Notes: generated by a model from the sequence alone, not told the origin. DNA of 35,288 nucleotides from an uncultured Paraprevotella sp. (GCA_900766785.1 CAAFWT010000194.1:1-35288); one strand, 5' to 3'. Counted from the stretch's first letter, positions 7,944 through 16,326 are shown. Numbers and translations: made by a program.

Positions 7944-9257
7944 ATGGAATGCAAATATAGGAGTGGAGGCACTGGAAACGGCCTCTGTGGAAAAGGCTGT
8001 CACATAGGTCATTATGCACAACTCAACGTGTATGATTATCTGGCAGATATCCCAGGCAATAACGATACCACTGATCTGGTGGAGGTTCAGTTTAAGAATA
8101 CACGGAAAGGGTATTATCACAACATCAACAACCTTCCCCTGGAGAAAGGGGATGTGGTGGCCGTGGAGTCTAATCCCGGACATGATATCGGAACTGTTAC
8201 TCTCACGGGCAAACTGGTGCCCTTGCAGATGAAAAAGGCCAATCTGAAGAGTAACGAGGAAATAAGGCGCATCTACAGAAAGGCACGCCCTGCCGACATG
8301 GAAAAATACCAGGAGTCCAAGGCTCTGGAACACGATACCATGATACGCAGCCGACAGATAGCCAAGGACCTGGGACTGGAAATGAAGATAGGAGATGTGG
8401 AATATCAGGGCGACGGCAACAAGGCCATCTTCTATTATATTGCCGATGGACGTGTAGACTTCCGTCAGCTTATCAAGGTGCTTGCCGAGGCATTTCATGT
8501 ACGCATAGAGATGAAGCAGATAGGTGCCCGACAGGAAGCTGGTCGCATAGGAGGTTTTGGACCCTGTGGACGTGAACTCTGTTGTGCCACGTGGATGAAG
8601 AACTTTGTGAGCGTGGGTACAGGAAGTGCCCGTTATCAGGACTTGAGTCGCAATCCACAGAAGCTTGCCGGCCAATGTGCCAAACTGAAATGCTGCATGA
8701 ACTATGAGGTGGACCAGTATGTGGAAGCATACAGAAAACTGCCCCCGCGTGACATACAGCTGCAAAGCATGGAAGGTGACTACTTCTTCTTCAAATGTGA
8801 TATCCTTTTGGGGATGGTCACTTACTCCACCGACAAGCGTATGGCAGCCAATCTGGTCACCGTAAGTGCACAGAGGGCCATGGACATCATAGAGATGAAC
8901 AAGCGCGGAGAAAAACCAGAGACTCTGGAAGAAGGAGGACACAAACAGCCGGAAAGGGCCATAGACCTGGCTACTCAGGAGGATCTGAACCGCTTTGACA
9001 AAAAGAAAAAGAAGAAAAAGAAGAACAACGGAGGCAATGGTAAACCTCAGAGGGAGGAGTCCGAGACTGCTGCCGTGGAGCAGGACAAGAATACACAGAA
9101 CGAACGCCCTCGCGAACAGCGTCATCAGCAGGCACATAATGCCAATGCCAATAACTCTGGTGGGGGAGAGCAGAACCGCCGCCGACCCAGTCGTCCTCAT
9201 GCTCCACGCTCCAGAGAGAACAATAATCATAAGGCGCCCAGAAAGGATAGGGAATGA
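7944..9257 (+). CDS. ricT: PSP1-domain protein RicT (YaaT family)
   Basis: The 437-residue product contains the PSP1 C-terminal domain (roughly residues 60-300): VEVQFKNTRKGYYHN, GDVVAVES, the cysteine motif GPCGRELCC at 206-214, and KLKCCMNYE near 248-255. In Bacillus the homologue RicT (YaaT) works with RicA and RicF in an Fe-S-containing complex that governs RNA processing and development; the role in Bacteroidota is inferred only. Extra cysteines at residues 3, 15 and 19 could add metal-binding capacity. The C-terminus from about 330 is low-complexity, with a run of lysines at about 353-361 and then Asn/Arg/Pro-rich sequence, likely disordered and possibly RNA-binding. Its stop overlaps the gldH start as ATGA. 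Confidence 0.88.
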   Translation: MECKYRSGGTGNGLCGKGCHIGHYAQLNVYDYLADIPGNNDTTDLVEVQFKNTRKGYYHNINNLPLEKGDVVAVESNPGHDIGTVTLTGKLVPLQMKKANLKSNEEIRRIYRKARPADMEKYQESKALEHDTMIRSRQIAKDLGLEMKIGDVEYQGDGNKAIFYYIADGRVDFRQLIKVLAEAFHVRIEMKQIGARQEAGRIGGFGPCGRELCCATWMKNFVSVGTGSARYQDLSRNPQKLAGQCAKLKCCMNYEVDQYVEAYRKLPPRDIQLQSMEGDYFFFKCDILLGMVTYSTDKRMAANLVTVSAQRAMDIIEMNKRGEKPETLEEGGHKQPERAIDLATQEDLNRFDKKKKKKKKNNGGNGKPQREESETAAVEQDKNTQNERPREQRHQQAHNANANNSGGGEQNRRRPSRPHAPRSRENNNHKAPRKDRE

Positions 9258-9739
9258 AGAAACGAACGGGCTGGGCCTATGTGTTGCTGATGGGCTTCCT
9301 ATTGGCAGGATGTGACCGGCAGACGGCTTTCCATGCTTTTCGCTCTCTCTCCGAACAGGGATGGAACAGGCAGGATACGGTGTGCTTCCCCTTGTCCGAT
9401 GCCATCATGGATGAAAACGAAGGTGTCATAGAAGTGGAAGTTCGTGCGGTACGCGCCTATCCTTATGAGCATGTGTGGCTGGCTATAGTGCAAACCGATT
9501 CCCTGAGTCGAGTGATGCATACCGATACCCTTTGCATCGACATGACCGATGCCAAGGGCAACTTTATGGGTCGTGGAATGAATTTCCTGGAATATCATTC
9601 GGATGCCGTTCCACTGGCAACGGATTCCTTAGGTACCTGCCGTCAGGTGAGTATCTGTCATCTGATGGAGCGTGAACAGATAACGGGACTTACCGATGTG
9701 GGCATCAAGGTTTCCCGTCGTGTGCCCACAGTGGATTAA
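9254..9739 (+). CDS. gldH: GldH-family lipoprotein
   Basis: This 161-residue lipoprotein has a short signal peptide with lipobox LLAGC (Cys20). The rest resembles GldH: an N-terminal strand-rich half with VWLAIVQTDSL, a DTLCIDMTDAKGNFMGRGMN segment, and a closing GLTDVGIKVSR strand. GldH is needed for gliding in Flavobacterium, but homologues are widespread in non-gliding Bacteroidales beside ricT, so its role here is unknown and no motility claim is made. It overlaps ricT by four bases (ATGA, translational coupling). Its TAA shares TTAA with the converging rodA stop, so there is no room for a terminator between the genes. Confidence 0.82.
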   Translation: MKKRTGWAYVLLMGFLLAGCDRQTAFHAFRSLSEQGWNRQDTVCFPLSDAIMDENEGVIEVEVRAVRAYPYEHVWLAIVQTDSLSRVMHTDTLCIDMTDAKGNFMGRGMNFLEYHSDAVPLATDSLGTCRQVSICHLMEREQITGLTDVGIKVSRRVPTVD

Positions 9740-11226
9740 CCCCTACGCATGCGGTTTCTGCCTGCGTCGATACGAAGCATGACAAAGAGCAGAATGGTGA
9801 ATCCCCACAGGGAAGAACCTCCATAGCTGAAGAAGGGTAATGGTATGCCTATGACAGGAGTAAGTCCCAGCACCATGCCCACGTTGATAAAGACGTGGAA
9901 AAGAAAAACACTCATGACACAATATCCGTAGACTCGCCCGAAGGTGTATGGCTGACGTTCTGCCAGATGGATGAGGCGCAGTATGAGTGCCAGGAATAAG
10001 CCGAGCACAGCAGCACAACCCAGGAACCCTTCCTCTTCGCCCACGGTGCAGAAGATGAAATCTGTGTCTTGTTCGGGTACATAGCGGAGCTTGGTCTGTG
10101 TGCCGTTGAGGAATCCTTTGCCCCGAAGTCCACCCGAACCGATGGCTATCTTGGCCTGTATCACATTGTAGCCAGCTCCACGAGGATCATCTTCCAACCC
10201 CAGCAGTACGCGTATGCGCATCTGCTGATGCGGCTCCATCACATCGTTGAGCACAAAGTTGGCCGAGTAGAAGAACGTGAGGCTTCCTATGGCAAAGAGT
10301 GCTATATATAGGTAGCGCAGCATCTGTTCCCGTATGGACAACCATATCAGGTACAGAATCATGAGGATGCAGGTGACCAGCAGGACCCATGTGATATCAA
10401 AGGGAATCACATAGTAACAGAAGAGCAGAGCGCAGCAGTCGGCAGCCACACCGTACCACAGGATGCGCTTCACAACTTTGCTGTCGGGAGTGTAAGCCTT
10501 CACCAAAAATACGGTAAACAGGTGTACCAGCACCAGCACCAGTGCATTGCCCAAAGATACAGGTGCACCTGGCCAGATGGCCATTTCAGAAAAGCGGACG
10601 CCCACCACGAAGTAGACCACGGCAGATACTGCGGCAAAGAGAATCCCGCCAGGCATTCCTTCACGATAGAGCATGAGGAAGAAGCTGGTATACACCAGAG
10701 CGCTTCCCGTCTCCTTCTGCATGACAATAAGCAACATGGGAATGATGATGATGGCCGTACATAGGAAGAAATCACGCCACCGTGACAGGTCGAAGCCGTA
10801 GGAATTCATTACTTTGGCTATACAGAGTGCAGTGGTGAACTTTGCAAATTCTGCAGGTTGGATGCTGAATGCTCCTATCTTGATCCAGGACATTGACCCC
10901 TTGATGTTATGTGCCAGAAATGGTGTGACAAATAACAGGCAGAGCATGAGGACGTATAGGAAGTAGGAGAGCGACTCTATGAGACGGTCGTCTGTCATGA
11001 GGATGAAGCAGCCCAACAGAAGCGATGTACCCATCCACACTATCTGCATACCGCTTCGTGTGGAGAAATCCAGGAAGTTGTAGCCTTGCTCTGGGTCATA
11101 GCTGGCACCGCATACACTCATCCATCCCAATGCGAGCAGAGCCACATACAGGCATATCGTAATCCAGTCGATGGACTTGATGAGTTGCGGCGAACGTCTT
11201 ATTCTGTCAGTTGTTGGTGTTGACAT
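9736..11226 (-). CDS. rodA: Rod-shape SEDS peptidoglycan glycosyltransferase RodA
   Basis: This 496-residue multi-pass membrane protein is a SEDS glycosyltransferase that polymerises lipid II for side-wall growth with PBP2. Family landmarks are GSMSWIKIGAFSIQPAEFAKF (about 110-130), VPEQDTDFIFCTVGEEEG with the likely catalytic Asp389, and the closing GIPLPFFSYGGSS. It is longer than the roughly 370-residue E. coli RodA: residues about 222-325 hold extra hydrophobic segments between the core helices. The start overlaps the end of mrdA by 20 bases, placing both in one operon. The stop overlaps that of gldH on the other strand. Confidence 0.95.
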   Translation of the reverse strand: MSTPTTDRIRRSPQLIKSIDWITICLYVALLALGWMSVCGASYDPEQGYNFLDFSTRSGMQIVWMGTSLLLGCFILMTDDRLIESLSYFLYVLMLCLLFVTPFLAHNIKGSMSWIKIGAFSIQPAEFAKFTTALCIAKVMNSYGFDLSRWRDFFLCTAIIIIPMLLIVMQKETGSALVYTSFFLMLYREGMPGGILFAAVSAVVYFVVGVRFSEMAIWPGAPVSLGNALVLVLVHLFTVFLVKAYTPDSKVVKRILWYGVAADCCALLFCYYVIPFDITWVLLVTCILMILYLIWLSIREQMLRYLYIALFAIGSLTFFYSANFVLNDVMEPHQQMRIRVLLGLEDDPRGAGYNVIQAKIAIGSGGLRGKGFLNGTQTKLRYVPEQDTDFIFCTVGEEEGFLGCAAVLGLFLALILRLIHLAERQPYTFGRVYGYCVMSVFLFHVFINVGMVLGLTPVIGIPLPFFSYGGSSLWGFTILLFVMLRIDAGRNRMRRG

Positions 11227-13072
11227 AGTCGGCCAGATTGAATAGGTGTTTGTTTTCGTAGGACACTGCTTTCTGCTCGCTTTCCGGAGAGAGGTGCCCG
11301 TTGATATACTGTTCCATCATGAGTGCTCCGATGGGTACTCCATAAGTGGCTCCCCATCCGCCGTTCTCTACATATACGCAGATGGCAATCTGTGGATTCT
11401 CGCGCGGAGCAAATCCCATGAAGACACTGTGGTCTTGTCCATGTGGATTCTGTGCTGTTCCTGTTTTTCCGCATACCTCATACCAGGGGTTGTTGGCTGC
11501 TCGGCAAGTACCGCCCAAAACGGACTTGCGCATGCCTTCCACTACGGTCTCGTAATGCTTCCGCTCTACCATGGTGTAATGCCTCTGTGTGTATGTGGAG
11601 TCCAGGTCCTCGTCCTGAATCTTCTGCACCACGTGTGGTATGTAATAGTATCCGCGATTGGCAATGGTGGCTCCCAGATTGGCTATCTGGAGCGGTGTGA
11701 GGTTGACCTCTCCCTGTCCAATGGAGATGCTTATGACCGTCAGACCATTCCAGCTCCCCCTGTAGGCCTTGTCGTAGAACTGGGCATTGGGTATCATGCC
11801 TCGCTTCTCTCCTGGCAGGTCAATGCCCAGCTTGTAACCGAATCCCATGGAGACCATATAGTCCTTCCATCTGGTCATGGCGTCCTGGACGCTCTTGTAT
11901 TTCTTCCTGTTGCCGAACATATAATACAATCCCCAGCAGAAGTATCCGTTGCAGGAGGTGGCTATGGCAGGAGCTAAGTTCAGGGGAGAAGGGTGTCCGT
12001 GGCATCCCACCTTGAGATGCCCGAAGTGGAATCCGTGACTGCACGGAAAGGAGGTTGAGGGCGTGATGACTCCTTCCTGCAGAAATGTGAGTGCCTGGCT
12101 TGTCTTGAACGTGGAACCAGGAGGATACTGTCCCATGATGGCACGGTTGAGCAGAGGGTGCCTGGTGTCTTGACTTAGTTTGGCATGACTTCTTCCTCTT
12201 TGTCGGCCTACCAGGATGCGTGGGTCATAGGTGGGGCTTGAGACCATGCACAGAATGCCTCCTGTGGATGGTTCTATAGCAACGATGCTTCCTTTCTTGC
12301 CTGTCATGAGCCGTTCTCCCAAGGCTTGCAGGTCCACGTCCAGGCTTAGAGTGAGATTCTTGCCAGGTATAGGAGCATTGTCAAATTGCCCGTTCATGTA
12401 ATGTCCCTTGATACGTCCACGGGCATCGCGAAGCAGAATCTCAGTACCCTTCTCGCCACGTAACTGTTTCTCGTAGGATTTCTCCACACCTTGCTTGCCC
12501 GAATAGTCACCTCTGCGGTAATACTCATCGGCTTCCAGTTCCGAGGGACTCACCTCTCCCACGTCACCCAACAGTTGGGCGGCATAGGGATATCTGTACT
12601 GGCGTATGCTGCGTTTCTGGATGTAGAAGCTAGGGAAGCGGAATATCTTCTCCTGGAATCTGCTGCACTCCTCTGCCGACAGCTGACTCATAAAGAGTTG
12701 CTGTGTATAGCGGCTGTATCCAGGATTCCTGCGCAGGTCTTTTATCTCTTCCATGCGCCGCTCATACCATTCGCGGTTGATGCCCAGACTTTGGCAGAGG
12801 TCAAGGGTGTCCACACCCACTTGCTCGGTCATGACTACCATCAGGTCATAGGCAGGCTGGTTGTATACCAGCAGTTTGCCATTGCGGTCGGTGATGACTC
12901 CTCGTGCAGGATATTGTATGCGCCTGAGGAAGGCATTCGAGTCGGCGTTTCGCTTGAAGTCCTCACTCAGCATCTGTAGGGCAAAGAGGCGAATCAGATA
13001 TACCACGACAATGCCCACGGCTATGAAGCCGAGTACATACTTGCGCTTTTCAAGTTCGTAGTTTGCCTTCAT
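11207..13072 (-). CDS. mrdA: Penicillin-binding protein 2 (elongation transpeptidase)
   Basis: The 621-residue class B PBP crosslinks peptidoglycan during elongation. It has an N-terminal membrane anchor (about 11-32), a PBP dimerisation domain starting RRIQYPARGVITDRNGKLL, and a transpeptidase domain with all three active-site motifs: Ser320-Thr-Phe-Lys323, Ser373-Cys-Asn375 and Lys536-Thr-Gly538. The order in the operon, mreD-mrdA-rodA, matches a functional partnership with RodA. It begins 14 bases after mreD. Confidence 0.96.
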   Translation of the reverse strand: MKANYELEKRKYVLGFIAVGIVVVYLIRLFALQMLSEDFKRNADSNAFLRRIQYPARGVITDRNGKLLVYNQPAYDLMVVMTEQVGVDTLDLCQSLGINREWYERRMEEIKDLRRNPGYSRYTQQLFMSQLSAEECSRFQEKIFRFPSFYIQKRSIRQYRYPYAAQLLGDVGEVSPSELEADEYYRRGDYSGKQGVEKSYEKQLRGEKGTEILLRDARGRIKGHYMNGQFDNAPIPGKNLTLSLDVDLQALGERLMTGKKGSIVAIEPSTGGILCMVSSPTYDPRILVGRQRGRSHAKLSQDTRHPLLNRAIMGQYPPGSTFKTSQALTFLQEGVITPSTSFPCSHGFHFGHLKVGCHGHPSPLNLAPAIATSCNGYFCWGLYYMFGNRKKYKSVQDAMTRWKDYMVSMGFGYKLGIDLPGEKRGMIPNAQFYDKAYRGSWNGLTVISISIGQGEVNLTPLQIANLGATIANRGYYYIPHVVQKIQDEDLDSTYTQRHYTMVERKHYETVVEGMRKSVLGGTCRAANNPWYEVCGKTGTAQNPHGQDHSVFMGFAPRENPQIAICVYVENGGWGATYGVPIGALMMEQYINGHLSPESEQKAVSYENKHLFNLADYVNTNN

Positions 13073-13086
13073 GGAATGCAGGGTGG

Positions 13087-13593
13087 TTATCTCTTTGTGC
13101 TCCGGAGAGTCTCCAGTGAGAGGGCAACGAGGAGAGAGGTGGCCATGCTGGCCAGAAGATGTATGAATGCCAGTCTGATGTGTGATACCGAGAAACTCTC
13201 CAACATGAAATAGCAGGTGTGATGTACCAGAAACAGAATGAAGATGTATCTTATGTGATTCCAGATGCCCATGGACTGATAGGTGGGTAGGAGGTCCTCG
13301 GGAGCATCCTTGGGAGCCTGCATGTCCAAGATACTGGGACGGAGCATGGCAGCGAGAGTCATGGCAGCGCTACCCATGCCAGGGGTGTTGGAGAAGATGT
13401 CTGTCAGCAGTCCCAGCGAGAATCCCCACAGCATGGCTGCAGAGCGTGAGGTGTCCATGGGCAGATACACCAGCAGGAGTACGCCTACCATTGGCGTACC
13501 CATTCCCCAGAGGCTCATGTGGTTCAGGATGAGTGCTTGCAGAGCCAGCAGGAGCAGTAGCTGTGTCAGTCTTTTCAGTTGTGTGAGTATCAT
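13087..13593 (-). CDS. mreD: Rod-shape-determining membrane protein MreD
   Basis: This 168-residue hydrophobic protein has about five predicted membrane spans and recognisable MreD traits: the LWGMGTPMVGVLLLVYLPMD opening, then WGFSLGLLTDIFSNTPGMGSAAMTL. It links MreC and MreB to the RodA-PBP2 synthase in the inner membrane. Sequence conservation in MreD is weak, so the call relies partly on position between mreC (10 bases upstream) and mrdA. Confidence 0.88.
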   Translation of the reverse strand: MILTQLKRLTQLLLLLALQALILNHMSLWGMGTPMVGVLLLVYLPMDTSRSAAMLWGFSLGLLTDIFSNTPGMGSAAMTLAAMLRPSILDMQAPKDAPEDLLPTYQSMGIWNHIRYIFILFLVHHTCYFMLESFSVSHIRLAFIHLLASMATSLLVALSLETLRSTKR

Positions 13594-13603
13594 GCTATGG
13601 ATG

Positions 13604-14449
13604 CTATTCTTTTGGCAGACGTATCTCCAGCGAATCCAGTTCTGTGTGGTTTTCGTACTCTATCACACACACGTCCCGGATATTGGATAGGTCTGTACTC
13701 ATCTGTATTTCCAGACGGTACGCCATACCGTCGGGGCTGTTGTTGATCTGTGCCACACGGCCCAGGAACAATCCTGAGGGGAAGATATTGCTGAAACCAC
13801 TGGTCTCTACGATGTCTCCTTTGTGTATCTGTGCATGTCGGGGCACGTCGTCCATGCTTGCCTGCAGCGGATTTCCTCCGTCCCATTTCAGGTAACCGAT
13901 ATATCCGGTGTCTCTGAGTCGGCAACTGATGTTGGACTGGCTGTTGAGCACCGACATCACCAGTGCGTAATGGTCTGTCACGCGGCAGATGACGCCCACC
14001 ACACCTGTGCCGCTTACCACACCCATCTCCGGTCTCACTCCGTCCTTCTCTCCTACGTTGATGGTGAGGTAATTGTCCTTCCGGTGTATGCTGTTGGTGA
14101 CCACTTTGGCAGGTATCAGGTGCAGGCCTTCAGTCATCTTGGCCTCTTCTTGTTCGGTGAAGGATGGTGTGTGCCTCAGGCTGTCCAGCTGGCTTCGCAT
14201 GATGCTCATGTTGTATTGGAGCACCACGTTTTGCCTGGTCAGGTATTCGTTTTGCTTGGCAAGGTGTATGTACGACAGTATTTCCTCTTCCCATTCCATC
14301 ACACGGGCAACAGCGGTGTTGGCTTGGGTAAACCATACGCTGCCCTGGTATGTGTTGAAACGGAAAAGTAACCATCCACTGAGGACTTCCAGAAGAAGGA
14401 AGATGCCCCAGTGGATGTTTTTGGCTATTCTGTTGATGAGTTCTCCCAA
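13604..14449 (-). CDS. mreC: Rod-shape-determining protein MreC
   Basis: The 281-residue protein has a short cytoplasmic start, one membrane span (about 13-30), a coiled coil (about 55-95) and a periplasmic beta domain. It includes AKVVTNSIHRKDNYLTINVGEKDGV, GVVGVICRVTDHYALVMSVL, and the late GDIVETSGFSNIFPSGLFLGRV typical of MreC. MreC activates PBP2 and scaffolds the elongation complex. It sits 10 bases after mreB. Confidence 0.93.
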   Translation of the reverse strand: MGELINRIAKNIHWGIFLLLEVLSGWLLFRFNTYQGSVWFTQANTAVARVMEWEEEILSYIHLAKQNEYLTRQNVVLQYNMSIMRSQLDSLRHTPSFTEQEEAKMTEGLHLIPAKVVTNSIHRKDNYLTINVGEKDGVRPEMGVVSGTGVVGVICRVTDHYALVMSVLNSQSNISCRLRDTGYIGYLKWDGGNPLQASMDDVPRHAQIHKGDIVETSGFSNIFPSGLFLGRVAQINNSPDGMAYRLEIQMSTDLSNIRDVCVIEYENHTELDSLEIRLPKE

Positions 14450-14459
14450 TGCAGTATGA

Positions 14460-15479
14460 TTACATCAAGAAGGAGAAGTTCTGAATGTTCTTCAGAGCGA
14501 TTCCTGTGCCCTTGGCCACACTGTGCAGGGGATCCTCGGCCACGTGGAATTCGATGTTTATCTTATCGGTAAGTCTCTTGCCAAGTCCTCTCAGCAATGC
14601 TCCGCCTCCACTCAGCCAGATGCCGTTCTTCACTATGTCGGCATACAGTTCTGGTGGTGTCTCCTCCAGGGCTGCCAGTACGGCGGCTTCTATCTTGGCC
14701 AGAGTTTTCTCCAGGCAATGTGCTATCTCCTGATAGCAAACGGGCACCTCCATGGGCAGACCGGTAATCTTGTTGGGGCCATATACCACATAGTCTTCGG
14801 GGGCATCGTCGCCCAGGTCGGTCTGTGCCGCACCCACGTGAATCTTGATACGCTCAGCCATTCGTTCGCTGACCTTCACGTTGTGCTGTCGGCTCATGTA
14901 TTCCTGGATGTCAGCCGTCAGTTCGTCGCCCGCTATGCGCAGACTCTTGTTTACCACCAGTCCGCCCAGACTGATGACGGCAATCTCGGTGCTTCCTCCG
15001 CCTATGTCCACTATCATGTTTCCCTCTGGTGCCAGCACGTCGAGACCGATACCGATGGCCGATGCCATGGGTTCGTATATCAGGTACACTTCTCTGGCTC
15101 CTGCATGTTCAGCGCAGTCGCGTACAGCGTGCAACTCCACCTGTGTACTTCCGCTGGGTACACCGATGACCATCTTCAGGCTGGGAGAGAACAGGTATCC
15201 ACCAGAATGCACCATCTTGATAAGTCCTCTCATCATCTGCTCACAGGCGCTCATGTTGGCGATTACACCGTCGCCCAAGGGTCTGATGGCTTCTATGTCG
15301 GGGTTTGTCTTCTCATACATCATCTTGGCCTTCTCGCCTACTGCTATCATACGCTCTGTCCTGCGGTTGAGGGCCACCACACTGGGCTCGTCCACCACTA
15401 TCTTTCCGTTGCTTATGATGATGGTATTGGCCGTCCCCAAGTCCATGGCCATCTCTTTGCTGAATGAAAACCAACTCAT
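14460..15479 (-). CDS. mreB: Bacterial actin MreB
   Basis: This 339-residue actin-like ATPase forms membrane-associated filaments that direct side-wall synthesis. The phosphate-1 loop MAMDLGTANT, PSVVALNRRT, the phosphate-2 region MIVDIGGGSTEIAVISLGG, the adenosine motif GIWLSGGGALLRGL and the C-terminal VAKGTGIALKNI are all present, at typical family length. The N-terminal MSWFSFSK could act as a short membrane-contacting segment. A 54-base gap separates it from purH; no internal promoter is obvious. Confidence 0.97.
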   Translation of the reverse strand: MSWFSFSKEMAMDLGTANTIIISNGKIVVDEPSVVALNRRTERMIAVGEKAKMMYEKTNPDIEAIRPLGDGVIANMSACEQMMRGLIKMVHSGGYLFSPSLKMVIGVPSGSTQVELHAVRDCAEHAGAREVYLIYEPMASAIGIGLDVLAPEGNMIVDIGGGSTEIAVISLGGLVVNKSLRIAGDELTADIQEYMSRQHNVKVSERMAERIKIHVGAAQTDLGDDAPEDYVVYGPNKITGLPMEVPVCYQEIAHCLEKTLAKIEAAVLAALEETPPELYADIVKNGIWLSGGGALLRGLGKRLTDKINIEFHVAEDPLHSVAKGTGIALKNIQNFSFLM

Positions 15480-15533
15480 ATCTGTCTTCTTCTTTTCTTT
15501 AAAATGGGATTCTTGAATGATGCGGTCAGATGC

Positions 15534-16130
15534 TTATTTGCTCTCAAACCACTGGTGGATGGCGGTGTCGTAGTGGCTGCTCACTCCGAATGCACGTGTG
15601 GCAAACCATTTACGCTCCTCTATCTCGCTTTGTGCTCCGTTTTTCTGCAGAAGATCAAGCAGGGGCTTGTATTCAGCCTTTGATGGAACGATGATTACAT
15701 CGGCAAAGTTCTTGGCTGCAGCGCGGATGAGGCTGATGCCTCCTATGTCTATCTTCTCTATGATGTCGGCATCGGAAGCGCCGCTCTGCACGGTGTCTTC
15801 AAATGGGTACAGGTCCACGATAACCAGGTCGATGCCAGGGATATCATATTGTGCCATTTGCTTCTGGTCATTCTCGAGGGCACGGCGACCCAGTATTCCT
15901 CCGAAGATTTTGGGATGCAGAGTCTTAACTCTGCCGCCCAGTATGCTGGGGTAGGTGGTGACATCTTCCACGCGGGCACAGGGTATGCCCAGTTGTTCGA
16001 TGAATTGTTGCGTTCCGCCTGTGCTGAGCAATTCTATACCTTGCGCATGGAGGGTGCGCAGTATTTCTTCCAATCCGTCCTTGTGGAAAACGGATACCAA
16101 TGCACGCTGGATTTTCCTTGTTTCTGCCAT
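15534..16130 (-). CDS. purH: IMP cyclohydrolase, single-domain PurH
   Basis: The 198-residue product covers only the N-terminal IMP cyclohydrolase (MGS-like) half of PurH, which closes FAICAR to IMP in the last step of purine synthesis. STGGT, GRVKTLHPKIFGGIL, VIVDLYPF, IEKIDIGG and LIRAAAKN are present. Lys69, Tyr108, Asp128 and Lys140 line up with the residues implicated in cyclohydrolase catalysis. The protein stops at SSHYDTAIHQWFESK, the domain boundary where usual 500-residue PurH proteins continue into the AICAR formyltransferase domain. The 54 bases to mreB leave no room for that domain, so the formyltransferase must be encoded elsewhere. The reading frame looks clean, suggesting a true domain split, not decay. 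Confidence 0.9.
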   Translation of the reverse strand: MAETRKIQRALVSVFHKDGLEEILRTLHAQGIELLSTGGTQQFIEQLGIPCARVEDVTTYPSILGGRVKTLHPKIFGGILGRRALENDQKQMAQYDIPGIDLVIVDLYPFEDTVQSGASDADIIEKIDIGGISLIRAAAKNFADVIIVPSKAEYKPLLDLLQKNGAQSEIEERKWFATRAFGVSSHYDTAIHQWFESK

Positions 16131-16180
16131 CTTGTGTCGCTATTTTTCTGTTCTGTGAATTCTGTTCTTTACTGAGTGTG

Positions 16181-16211
16181 CAAAATTACATATTTTCCCG
16201 AGAATGGGAAA
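16181..16211 (-). promoter_or_regulatory. purH-mre operon promoter with overlapping inverted repeat
   Basis: On the minus strand a perfect TAATTTTG (16181-16188) fits TAnnTTTG, with TTTC at 16208-16211 after a 19-base spacer as the -33 element. An inverted repeat, TTTCCC (16194-16199) with GGGAAA (16206-16211), overlaps the -33 element and could be an operator. Initiation would fall about 45 bases before the purH ATG. Confidence 0.55.
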
Positions 16212-16292
16212 GTCTGTTCTTGATTAAAAATCAAAGATGTACATCCTTTTGGAATTTCCTGGAATCCCTTGGCTGAAGTTGCGATGGCGGAT

Positions 16293-16326
16293 GATAACGT
16301 TTGCGGTGGCGGTTGCAAACGTTTGC
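16293..16326. promoter_or_regulatory. Paired PurR/LacI-type operator-like palindromes
   Basis: GCAAACGTTTGC at 16315-16326 is a perfect 12-bp palindrome. GATAACGTTTGC at 16293-16304 matches it at 10 of 12 positions with a 22-bp centre-to-centre distance, two helical turns. The sequence agrees with the core of the E. coli PurR box (ACGCAAACGTTTNCGT) and of LacI-family operators in general. The sites lie about 165 bases upstream of purH. No regulator gene is in the window, so binding is inferred from sequence only. Confidence 0.45.

Noticed and set aside
15480..15533. Remnant of the AICAR formyltransferase domain of PurH
   Set aside because: The gap before mreB is only 54 bases and contains no recognisable downstream PurH sequence.
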